From: Planctomycetota bacterium
GTDB taxonomy: Bacteria; Planctomycetota; Planctomycetia; Pirellulales; S012-138
Length of the DNA stretch: 8,318 nucleotides
NCBI GenBank assembly: GCA_026982835.1
Contig: JALSGI010000864.1
Span: 1 to 8,318 of the forward strand
Direction of reading: 5' to 3'
The translations under genes were made by a program, and so were the position numbers. Positions 1 to 6,401 of the stretch are shown one piece after another. The notes under the pieces are model-generated. The model searched no databases, was not told where the DNA came from, and worked only from the letters and a program-made list of their open reading frames with translations. Within the stretch, counting starts at the first letter, position 1. Every line of letters starts with the position of its first letter.

Positions 1-94
1 CTTGGGTCGTGGGTCTTGGGTCTTGCGGCGGTGCTTCCGCACCGATGGCGAGCCCCGAGCTTCAGCTCGGGGAGGAGGTGGAGGCGTGGAGGCT
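1..94. repeat. 94-bp direct repeat, copy A
   Basis: Bases 1-94 are identical to 358-451. The match stops after 94/451, where copy A has an extra T before a G run. Copy A starts at the window edge, so the repeat may extend further left. Each copy begins with a 7-bp tandem pattern (TTGGGTC, GTGGGTC, TTGGGTC, TTGCGGC at 2-29) and contains two of the array hairpins (29-44 and 53-72) separated by 8 bp, followed by a purine-rich tract. Perfect identity over 94 bp points to a recent duplication or gene conversion. I see no open frame conserved between copies that would suggest coding. Confidence 0.95.
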
Positions 95-637
95 TGGGGG
101 CGGTGCTTCCGCACCGGGCAGGAAACAAGCGTTAACTCGCACTGCCAAGAGCCCCCCGCGTAAGCGGGGGGAGAGATGGTATCGGCGTGCGACTTGCGCT
201 ATTGCGCCGGAGCTGCCGCTCCGAAGTGAGAACAAACGCTAATTCTTGCAACCGGCCAGCCGCCAGCTTCAGCTGGCGAAGAAGATCGACGTGCGTTTTT
301 TCTTGGCTCTTCGGGCGGCTAAAGCCGGGGGCTCGCCGGAGCTTCCGCTCCGGAGGTCTTGGGTCGTGGGTCTTGGGTCTTGCGGCGGTGCTTCCGCACC
401 GATGGCGAGCCCCGAGCTTCAGCTCGGGGAGGAGGTGGAGGCGTGGAGGCTGGGGAACTTGGAGGGATCCAGAGCCCCGCACGTCAGTGCGGGGAGAATC
501 GGCTTGCGGCTTGCGCGGTGCGGCTTGCGCAGGGTGCTTCCGCACCGGGCAGGAGCAAAGCGTGTTTGTGAGAAACGACGTGTAGGGTGGGCCTGCGGCT
601 CGGCAGGAGCCTCGCCCTCCCGGGGAGCTGCCGCTCC
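29..637. repeat. Quasi-periodic array of 13 short tetraloop hairpins
   Basis: Nothing in 1-684 looks like a gene; its open frames are short, overlapping and repeat-derived. It holds thirteen perfect palindromes with 4-nt loops: 29-44, 53-72, 101-116, 152-171, 208-223, 261-278, 316-327, 336-353, 386-401, 410-429, 475-494, 533-546 and 624-637. Stems are 4-8 bp and differ in sequence (for example CCCCGAGC, CGGTGC, CCCCCCGC, CGCCAGC, CCCCGCAC). The base before the loop is always C and the base after always G. Plus-strand loops are TTCC (5), TTCA (3), TGCC (2), GTAA, TAAA and GTCA. Gaps between hairpins cluster at 32-38 bp (seven of twelve) or exactly 8 bp (three). The 3' flank usually begins AG, AAG or AGG. 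A 22-bp block covering most of the 101-116 hairpin and its flank (102-123) recurs at 533-554. This resembles REP/BIME-type intergenic palindromes, but the family name and function are unknown to me. Confidence 0.85.
358..451. repeat. 94-bp direct repeat, copy B
   Basis: Exact second copy of 1-94, offset by 357 bp and in the same orientation. It contains the hairpins at 386-401 and 410-429. The 7-bp tandem pattern seems to begin one unit earlier here (GGAGGTC at 352-358), just after the hairpin at 336-353. To the right, copy B runs into a different sequence containing the hairpin at 475-494, whereas copy A runs into the hairpin at 101-116. The repeat therefore carries two hairpins as one block. 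Confidence 0.95.
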
Positions 638-673
638 GAGACAACAGCGCAAGCCGCAGGTCGCAAGCCCTAC
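582..673. repeat. Nested imperfect inverted repeat, possible 3' terminator of the minus-strand gene
   Basis: The outer arms are GTAGGG (582-587) and CCCTAC (668-673). The next arms are CCTGCGGCT (592-600) and AGCCGCAGG (652-660), an exact 9-bp match. Inside are alternative pairings, CGGCAG 601-606 with CTGCCG 628-633, or the small array hairpin 624-637. The structure ends 11 bp before the TAG of the minus-strand gene (685-687), so it would lie at the 3' end of that transcript and could act as a terminator or RNA-stabilising hairpin. No T run follows on the minus strand, so a classical intrinsic terminator is not evident. Minus-strand reading of about 598-622 gives EGEAPAEP, a string I recall from spurious planctomycete hypothetical proteins (memory only, unverified). 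Confidence 0.6.
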
Positions 674-684
674 GGAACCCTGCA

Positions 685-3600
685 CTACGGGCCGGGGGTG
701 CCCGAGACGCGGGCCCCAGGCCACACCAGCTGCTGGAACCGCTGGACCGGCTCCCCGGCTGCCCAGGCCATCCCTCGCAACAGCAGCAAGCGATACAGCG
801 GATCGTCGAACGTCCAGCTGTAGTGGCCCGGAATGCACACAAACACCCGTCCGGGACGGTGCTCCACCAGCCAGGCCTGGGGGCGGGGTCGGCCCTCCTC
901 GCGGCTGGTCAAAAGCACGGTGAGGCGCTTCGGTTCCCCTTTCAGGTGCCAGTAGCTTTCGTCCACCAGTTGCAGTCCCTCCAGCCCACGCACCACTGGG
1001 TGCTTGCGCACCGCCGGGAGCACTTGCAGCCGCAGCGGCCCGTGCCGAAAGCCAAGCCCCGAGCCGGCCGCCAGGCCGATGCGGCGAGCCAGTTCCTCGG
1101 GCGCCTCGCCGCCGTGGACGGCCCAGTGGATGAACACCAATCCGCCCCCGCGAGCCAGCAGGCGGTCCATGCCGCGGCCCTGGTCGCGGCGGTAGTTCAA
1201 CTGCTTGTAGAAGACGATTAGGTGGGCCGTGTTGTAGTCTTTGGGGGTGGGCCACTGCCAGCGGGTAACGACCTGGGTTTGCGGCGCGGCCCGCAACAGC
1301 TCCGCCCAGGCCCGTTGCCAGGCCGGATAGTCGTGTTCGTTGGGTCCGTGGTCCTTGGGTCCGGCCACCAGCACGATCTTGAGCCGCCGCAGGGGCTTCT
1401 CCGGCGGCCGAGGAGGCCCCAAGGCCCGCAACACTTCGGCCCGGCTGCGCACCGGTGGGGGCTGCGGCTGCGGCTCCAGGGGCATCCGCGGCGGAGGCAG
1501 CAGCAGAAACGCCAGCAGGTCGTTCAGCTCGGCGGCCGAGAGCTGTTTGCCGATCTGCTCGGGCATGATCGAAAGGGGCGAGGGCTTCATCAGCTCCACT
1601 GCGTCGCGGTCGATGTGTACTTCCTGGCCCTGGTCAGTGCCCACGATGAGCTTTCCCCCTTGGGTGCGAACCGGCCCGATGAGCACGCGGCCGTCGTCCA
1701 GCAGGATGGAATAGCTCACATAATCGGGGTTGATGGCGAAGCTGGGCTTGAGGATGTCGCGGCGCACTGACTCGTAGTCGCGGTGGACCAGGTTGCTCAG
1801 GTCCGGCCCGATCCGGCCCCCCTGGCCGCGAATGCGGTGGCATTTGGCACAGCCGGCCTTCTGGCCAAAGAAAAGCTGCCGTCCCCGCCCCCAACTGGCC
1901 CCCTTGAGCTTCTCCAGCGTGGCGCTGCGGAGGGCAAGCTGCTCTTGGGGCAACAGGGCCTCGACCCACGGAAGCCACAGCCGTCCGGGGCTTAAAGGGC
2001 GCAAGTGCCGGTCCTGGTCCGTGGAGAAGCCCACGGTGAGCCGGGGCACCCGGCCGCCTGCATGCAGCCGCACCGCCAGCGGCCAAAGCTCTCCGCCTCG
2101 GGGACGCACGGTAAACTCGGCCCACCACCGGGCCGGCTGGCCCTGGCCGGGCTCCTGCCGTCCGGAACGCTTCCGCAGCGGCGGCTTACCCAGGGTAAGC
2201 TCCAGCGGGCAGTCGGCTTCCAGGCGGACGGTCACCTCCTCCGGCGGCGGCACATAGTCCAGCTTGCTGCCTTCCTGCAAACGGGGACGGAGCATGTGGT
2301 CCAGCCGTAGCTGCGCGTGCAGCCCCCAGGTTTCTGCTTCTGCCTGTTGCCACAGGCGGCGGTGTTCCGGGCTGCCGGTGGTGAATCCCCGGGCCAGGGC
2401 CGTATCCAGGTGCGGCAGCCAGCCCTGCCACAGCGGGCGGCCCTTGGCGTCGGCCAGTCTGAGGACCACGCCGGTGGGCTGAAAATCCAGGTCGATTGCC
2501 GGATGTTGCTTCAGCGCGCGGGGGACCGCAGACCGGGAATCCAGCCGCGGCAGCGTCACCGCGTAGTAGTACGGCCGGTGAAACGGGGGCGTGTGCAGCA
2601 CCAGCACGTGCCGATCGGGCGAAAGCTCCACTTGCTCCACGGGTAGCTCGTAGCGGGGAGAAAGCAACTGCCGCTGCACCACTTCGTAGGGCGGAATGAG
2701 CACCTCGAAGCGCTCCCCGGCCCGAACGTACCGGCCGTAGATGATCCGCACCTTCCCTTGCACCTGCTCCAGCGCGGTGCTTGGGAGCGGGTGGTCGAAC
2801 ACCACGTGGATTTTTCCCGGGACGGATGCATAGACCAGCACGGGCCGCGGCGGCGGTTCCTTGGCCGGCACGAGCTTGAACAGCTTCCCGGTGCCCTGGG
2901 GACCGGTGCCCCAGTCGGGCAAACCGCTGTGGGTGCACACCACCAGCTCCCCGCGGGGCGAGACGCAGGCATCGACCGTCAGGCGGCTCAAGCAGGCCAG
3001 CGTTTGCGTGCGTGCGGTGTAGCCGTAGTGGTTGCGCACCACCTGGGTGCGGAAGAGTTTGCCGCGGGATTCGCCGCACACCAGGGCGTCTCCCTGCCAC
3101 CAGGCAGGGCCGAAGATGCGTCCCTTCGGCGCCACCGGCTCGTTGAACACCAGCCCGCAGGTGGACTGGTGCTGCGGGCCGTAGTCGAACACGCTGGGCT
3201 CGTCCACCACGCCGGGCAAGTGCTTGGGATGTCGGGGCGGAAAGCCGTAGTGCCGCCCGGGGCGAATCCACAGCAGTTCGTCGAACGGGTTGCCGTTGGG
3301 CAGCCAGGTGGCCCCCTCCTGGTCAGTGCAGAACAAGTGGCCGTACCGATTGAAAGCCAACGCCACCGGAAACCGCACCCCGGTGCAGAGGGTTTCCCGG
3401 GTGCGGAAATCGGCCGAAACTCTCTGGATGGTGCCCCGGGGCGAGTCGAGCCGGTAGTGGGCCCGCCCCTCTGGGTCCAGCAGGTAGGGATTGGCAAAAT
3501 TGGCCGTGCCCAGGCCAAAGTAGATGTTTCCCTGGCGGTCCAGGGCCACGCCCAGAGCATCCACCCCGTGGGGCAGCGGCTCCCAACCGCTGGCCACCAC

Positions 3601-4848
3601 CAGTTCCCGGTCGGCCCGGTCGTCCCCGTCGGTATCGACGATCAGCGACACTTTGCCTTTGCTGGCTACGAACACGCCTTGGCCATGCTTGTAGCCGGGA
3701 GGCGTCAGGGCCATGCCGATGGGTCCCACCAGGCGGCCCCGGTTGTCCCAGAACAGCTCCACGTGCTCTTCCAGCCCGTCCCCATCCCGATCCCGCAGCA
3801 AGTAGATGTTGCCGTTGTAGCCCAAGGCCACTAGCGTCCCATCGGGGCGATAGCGGACGTTGTTGATGTTGGGCAGCCGCACGGGCAGGGCCAGCACGTC
3901 GAAGCCCGGCACCAGCACTTGCACTTGGGGCACCTGGGGCAGGGTTTCTTTACGGCCCAGGCGGTTCTGCACACGGCGTTTGGCTTCCTGGGCCAGTTGG
4001 CGGCGCAGGGGGTCGTACTTGGCCAGCAAGTAGTGTTCCACCTGCTTGAGTTCGTCGGGGGGAAGTTCCCGGTCGAAAAGCAGCACCTCGGCCACCTCTC
4101 CGGCCAGGAAGCCTCGCACCTGCTGGGGGCCGGGACCGTTGGTGTAGTAACGGGCGCCGACGGTCATCTCCTCGGCGCTGAGCGGAAGCGGCTGCCAGGG
4201 GCGCGTGCCCTCCGGGCGGCCGTCCACGTGCAAAGCCACTTGTTTCCGCCCCGGCGAAAGCACCACCCGCAGCACGTGCAACATGCCCAGCGGGCGTGGT
4301 TGCAGGAGCAGGTTGCGGGCCCCGGGAAACCCGTACCCCTCGACATTGAGCCACTGCAACTGCAAGGTGGCCGAGGGGCCCAGATCGACGGTCAGTCCGG
4401 TCTGGTAGTCGCGCTGCCCAGGAGCGTTGGCAGCAAAAAAGGCCCGAAATCCGCCTAGGTTTGACGCCGGCCGCACCACCAGAAACAGCGTGGTTTGCTG
4501 GAGCCGAAGTCCCGTGCCAAGGCAGCGCAGGTGTTGTCCGTGCCCGTTGAACCGCACCAGATGTTGCCCTCGCAGGCTGACCAGCCGGGGCTGTGTGGCC
4601 GGGTCCGGTTGCCGGAAATGGCGCTGGTGGCCGGAGCGGTCGTGCCACGCCTCCAGTGGCACCTCGGTGTTGGGGGCCGCGGCGAGCTTGCGTCGCCGGG
4701 CCTCGGCGGCTGCGTCGAGCCACACGGCGGGCTTCAGGCGGGCGATCCCCGCTTCGAGGTTTTCTTCGGCCCGGAGCTGCAACACATCCAGTGTTCCGGT
4801 GCTCAGGCACCACGCCAGTACCGCCGCTTGCCAGAAACTATGCCGCAT
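685..4848 (-). CDS. Exported PVC-type heme-binding protein: LamG-like, dehydrogenase-like propeller, cytochrome c and ThuA domains
   Basis: A 1387-residue protein. A Sec-type signal peptide (about 1-27, ending LRA before EEN) suggests an extracytoplasmic location. Residues about 85-275 look like a LamG/concanavalin-like sandwich, ending in the typical GEVAEVLLFDREL segment. Residues about 305-665 resemble the Pirellula/Verrucomicrobium dehydrogenase-like beta-propeller, related to glucose/sorbosone dehydrogenases, with two acidic calcium-type loops (DRDGDGLEE 353-361, DTDGDDRAD 405-413). Residues about 670-960 are mostly beta-predicted and unassigned. Residues about 985-1118 are a PVC heme-binding domain: CAKCH at 1000-1004, GPDLS at 1014-1018, DDGRVLIG, and SIMPE with Met1095 as probable distal ligand. 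After a proline-rich linker (about 1118-1150), residues about 1155-1365 resemble ThuA (KDHGPNEHD, FIHWAVHGG, DESYW, HYSWTFDDP). The likely role is periplasmic oxidation of a sugar or polyol with electron transfer through heme c, but the substrate is unknown. The start is chosen for the signal peptide and a strong AAGGAG site 9 nt upstream. The gene appears monocistronic. Confidence 0.93.
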   Translation of the reverse strand: MRHSFWQAAVLAWCLSTGTLDVLQLRAEENLEAGIARLKPAVWLDAAAEARRRKLAAAPNTEVPLEAWHDRSGHQRHFRQPDPATQPRLVSLRGQHLVRFNGHGQHLRCLGTGLRLQQTTLFLVVRPASNLGGFRAFFAANAPGQRDYQTGLTVDLGPSATLQLQWLNVEGYGFPGARNLLLQPRPLGMLHVLRVVLSPGRKQVALHVDGRPEGTRPWQPLPLSAEEMTVGARYYTNGPGPQQVRGFLAGEVAEVLLFDRELPPDELKQVEHYLLAKYDPLRRQLAQEAKRRVQNRLGRKETLPQVPQVQVLVPGFDVLALPVRLPNINNVRYRPDGTLVALGYNGNIYLLRDRDGDGLEEHVELFWDNRGRLVGPIGMALTPPGYKHGQGVFVASKGKVSLIVDTDGDDRADRELVVASGWEPLPHGVDALGVALDRQGNIYFGLGTANFANPYLLDPEGRAHYRLDSPRGTIQRVSADFRTRETLCTGVRFPVALAFNRYGHLFCTDQEGATWLPNGNPFDELLWIRPGRHYGFPPRHPKHLPGVVDEPSVFDYGPQHQSTCGLVFNEPVAPKGRIFGPAWWQGDALVCGESRGKLFRTQVVRNHYGYTARTQTLACLSRLTVDACVSPRGELVVCTHSGLPDWGTGPQGTGKLFKLVPAKEPPPRPVLVYASVPGKIHVVFDHPLPSTALEQVQGKVRIIYGRYVRAGERFEVLIPPYEVVQRQLLSPRYELPVEQVELSPDRHVLVLHTPPFHRPYYYAVTLPRLDSRSAVPRALKQHPAIDLDFQPTGVVLRLADAKGRPLWQGWLPHLDTALARGFTTGSPEHRRLWQQAEAETWGLHAQLRLDHMLRPRLQEGSKLDYVPPPEEVTVRLEADCPLELTLGKPPLRKRSGRQEPGQGQPARWWAEFTVRPRGGELWPLAVRLHAGGRVPRLTVGFSTDQDRHLRPLSPGRLWLPWVEALLPQEQLALRSATLEKLKGASWGRGRQLFFGQKAGCAKCHRIRGQGGRIGPDLSNLVHRDYESVRRDILKPSFAINPDYVSYSILLDDGRVLIGPVRTQGGKLIVGTDQGQEVHIDRDAVELMKPSPLSIMPEQIGKQLSAAELNDLLAFLLLPPPRMPLEPQPQPPPVRSRAEVLRALGPPRPPEKPLRRLKIVLVAGPKDHGPNEHDYPAWQRAWAELLRAAPQTQVVTRWQWPTPKDYNTAHLIVFYKQLNYRRDQGRGMDRLLARGGGLVFIHWAVHGGEAPEELARRIGLAAGSGLGFRHGPLRLQVLPAVRKHPVVRGLEGLQLVDESYWHLKGEPKRLTVLLTSREEGRPRPQAWLVEHRPGRVFVCIPGHYSWTFDDPLYRLLLLRGMAWAAGEPVQRFQQLVWPGARVSGTPGP

Positions 4849-4857
4849 CCGTAGGGA

Positions 4858-4863
4858 CTCCTT
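4858..4863 (-). promoter_or_regulatory. Ribosome binding site of the minus-strand cytochrome gene
   Basis: Read on the minus strand, 4858-4863 is AAGGAG. It is separated by 9 nt from the ATG at 4848-4846. This is the best Shine-Dalgarno match in the window and fixes the start of the 1387-residue protein. Confidence 0.85.
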
Positions 4864-4902
4864 GTTGCTTGCAATGGAGATCCAAGGCTCCTTCCCGGCT
4901 GC

Positions 4903-4936
4903 ACTGGCTTTTTTGCCGCAAAACCACGCAGCCAGT
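4903..4936. repeat. Stem-loop in the leader of the cytochrome gene
   Basis: ACTGGCT (4903-4909) pairs with AGCCAGT (4930-4936) across a 20-nt loop. It would lie in the untranslated leader of the minus-strand transcript, about 55-90 nt upstream of the ATG, if transcription starts further out. A 7-bp stem can arise by chance, so a regulatory role is only possible. Confidence 0.3.
4911..4923. promoter_or_regulatory. Pseudo-palindrome TTTTGC-C-GCAAAA, possible operator
   Basis: Six bases on each side are perfectly complementary around a single central C, the usual shape of a dimeric repressor site. The left half plus centre (TTTTGCCGC) recurs at 5078-5086, but without the right arm. No regulator gene is nearby, so the binding protein, if any, is unknown. 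Confidence 0.25.
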
Positions 4937-4995
4937 CACGGTCAGCACATCTCGCAGGCGCGCCCGAGACAAAAAGCTTGCCGGAAGTTGGGGAC

Positions 4996-5108
4996 TATGG
5001 TAATCGGGCCAGCCGGGGGGAGTCAAAGACCGGATGGATTGTCCCCTCGCACCGTGCCGGAACGCACGCCTCGCTGGTTTTGCCGCCGGTGCCCAAGCTG
5101 TTACCATA
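4996..5108. repeat. Inverted octamer pair TATGGTAA / TTACCATA
   Basis: TATGGTAA at 4996-5003 is matched by its reverse complement at 5101-5108, 97 bp apart. Each copy carries a TATGGT that could pass as a -10 hexamer on its own strand, but neither has a convincing -35 hexamer at 16-18 bp. Read as promoters they would face each other. They may instead be binding sites, or coincidence. Confidence 0.25.
5080..5107 (+). promoter_or_regulatory. Weak candidate promoter for the permease genes
   Basis: TTGCCG (5080-5085) and TACCAT (5102-5107) are 16 bp apart, each matching four of six sigma70 consensus bases. A start near 5115 would leave a leader of about 100 nt before the ATG at 5217. This is the best plus-strand pair I found in the intergenic region, but it is weak and overlaps the inverted octamer. 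Confidence 0.2.
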
Positions 5109-5216
5109 AAACCACCACCCAAGCCGCATGTCCGAAGGCGATTACCCGCGGCTTGTATTCCTCGGCTACTCGCCACCAAGCAAGCGGCAACCTCACGGAA
5201 AGCGACACCACCTGGG

Positions 5217-6401
5217 ATGAACCAACCGCCCGCCACACCGCCTGCCCCCGGGACGCTTTCGCTGGAGATCGCCCCCGGGGAAGAAGAACAACTGCAACGG
5301 GTGTTGCAACAGGCCCGGCAGCTCCAGGGCACCTCGCTGGCCCAGGACGCCTGGCGGCGGCTGATGAAAAACCGCGTGGCCCGCTGGTCGCTGTGGTATC
5401 TGGCGGTGTTGGCCCTGCTGGCCCTGCTGGCCCCGCTGCTTCCGCTTCAGCCGCCGCGTTGGGTGGATACGGCCCGGCAATTCCAAGGCCCCTCGCTGGC
5501 TGTCGTCTGGCTCCCGGCGGCCCCCCGGCAAGGGCAAGCTCCCGGAGGAAAACAATCCCCGCGGGAAGCAACGCCGGGGCTGGACGATCCGGCCATCCGC
5601 CAGGGCTTCGGCCCCCTGGGCCCCCTGGGCCGAGGGCTGCTGCGGCTGCGGCTGGCGGTGTTTGGGCGCTGGTGCATCCCTTCGCTTTGCGGCACGGACA
5701 ACCTGGGCCGGGACCTGCTATCGCGGCTGTTCTGGGGGGCGCGGGTGTCGATCATCGTCGCCTTGGTGGCTACGGGGGTGTCGCTGCTGATCGGGGTGAC
5801 CTACGGGGCGGTGGCCGGTTACGTGGGCTCCTGGGTGGATAACATCATGATGCGCGTGGTGGATGTGCTCTACTCCATCCCGTTTATTTTCGTGGTGATT
5901 CTGCTCATCACCGTGCTGAGCCAGGAGGAGATCAAGTCCTGGCTGATGGAGCACGGCATCGACCGCATCACCATCTTCTACTTTGTGGTGGGGGCCATCT
6001 ACTGGCTCACCATGGCTCGCGTGGTCCGCGGCCAGGTGATCTCACTGAAAAACGAACCCTTTATCGAAGCGGCCCGCAGCCTGGGCGCCGGGCGGCTGCG
6101 AGTGGTGTTCGGCCACCTGGTGCCCAACCTGATGAGCGTGGTGGTGGTCTATCTGACGCTGACCATTCCGCGGGTGATGCTGTTCGAGGCGTTTTTGTCC
6201 TTTCTAGGCCTGGGCGTGGAGCCGCCGGATGTTTCCTGGGGGCTGCTGGCCAACGAGGGGCTCAAAGCCATCACGCCGGTGCGCATCTACTGGTGGCTGG
6301 TGTTGTTTCCCAGCCTGGCCCTGGGAGCCACGCTGCTGGCGCTAAACTTCCTGGGCGACGGGCTGCGGGATGCCCTGGACCCCAAGCTCAAAAACCGATG
6401 A
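5217..6401 (+). CDS. Peptide/nickel-type ABC transporter permease (OppC/DppC family)
   Basis: The product has 394 residues and is an inner-membrane subunit of a binding-protein-dependent importer of the peptide/nickel class. TM1 lies at about 55-77 after a cytoplasmic N-terminus (QDAWRRLMKNRVA). The family hallmark GTDNLGRDLLSR is at 159-170. Further hydrophobic segments lie at about 177-203, 213-236, 251-268, 305-331 and 358-381. The EAA loop that contacts the ATPase is at about 284-304 (EAARSLGAG, then FGHLVPN). The stretch of about 80 residues between TM1 and GTDNLGRD is longer than the roughly 35 I recall for the E. coli protein. I chose the ATG at 5217 because upstream codons encode an unlike, arginine-rich sequence. 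The ribosome site is poor (GGAAAG at 5197-5202, 14 nt away). It overlaps the ATPase gene by 4 bp. No DppB-type permease precedes it. The substrate cannot be read from the sequence. Confidence 0.92.
   Translation: MNQPPATPPAPGTLSLEIAPGEEEQLQRVLQQARQLQGTSLAQDAWRRLMKNRVARWSLWYLAVLALLALLAPLLPLQPPRWVDTARQFQGPSLAVVWLPAAPRQGQAPGGKQSPREATPGLDDPAIRQGFGPLGPLGRGLLRLRLAVFGRWCIPSLCGTDNLGRDLLSRLFWGARVSIIVALVATGVSLLIGVTYGAVAGYVGSWVDNIMMRVVDVLYSIPFIFVVILLITVLSQEEIKSWLMEHGIDRITIFYFVVGAIYWLTMARVVRGQVISLKNEPFIEAARSLGAGRLRVVFGHLVPNLMSVVVVYLTLTIPRVMLFEAFLSFLGLGVEPPDVSWGLLANEGLKAITPVRIYWWLVLFPSLALGATLLALNFLGDGLRDALDPKLKNR

Larger units (their letters stand above)
4849..5216. other. Divergent intergenic region between the cytochrome gene and the transporter genes
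   Basis: This 368-bp region contains no supported gene. The permease frame stays open upstream to an ATG at 5034, but the extra 61 residues are arginine- and proline-rich and do not look like a membrane protein N-terminus. The region must carry the promoters for both directions, yet no clear sigma70-type pair stands out on either strand. The visible signals are the minus-strand ribosome binding site (4858-4863), a 7-bp stem (4903-4909 with 4930-4936), a pseudo-palindrome (4911-4923) and an inverted octamer pair (4996-5003 and 5101-5108). The sequence TTTTGCCGC occurs twice in the same orientation, at 4911-4919 and 5078-5086. Confidence 0.7.

Noticed and set aside
29..637. CRISPR array
   Set aside because: Spacing is CRISPR-like, but the palindromic units differ in sequence and length from one to the next, the intervening sequences are partly repeats themselves, and no cas gene is present.
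29..637. Integron attC sites
   Set aside because: The hairpins are perfect, short and closely spaced, lack the conserved attC end motifs and extrahelical bases, and no gene cassettes lie between them.
132..923. Several overlapping open frames of 60-236 residues on both strands in the repeat region
   Set aside because: They are rich in Arg, Gly, Pro and Ser, follow the repeat units, mutually overlap on both strands, extend antisense into the cytochrome gene, and show no domain or ribosome site. They are high-GC artefacts.
419..1255. Long minus-strand frame overlapping the 3' end of the cytochrome gene
   Set aside because: It is a different frame over the ThuA-coding region with Arg/Pro/Gly-rich composition and a repeat-encoded tail. 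The 1387-residue frame carries the recognisable domains.
2758..3834. 358-residue plus-strand frame antisense to the cytochrome gene
   Set aside because: It is the complement of the propeller-coding region, kept open by GC-rich third positions. It has no recognisable domain and no start signal.
4805..4848. Lipoprotein signal (LAWC, residues 11-14) in the cytochrome protein
   Set aside because: The residue before the cysteine is Trp, which is not accepted in a lipobox. A standard signal peptide ending near residue 27 fits better.
5034..5216. N-terminal extension of the permease to the ATG at 5034
   Set aside because: The extra 61 residues are Arg/Pro/Ala-rich with no signal or family similarity, while the ATG at 5217 gives a normal family N-terminus.
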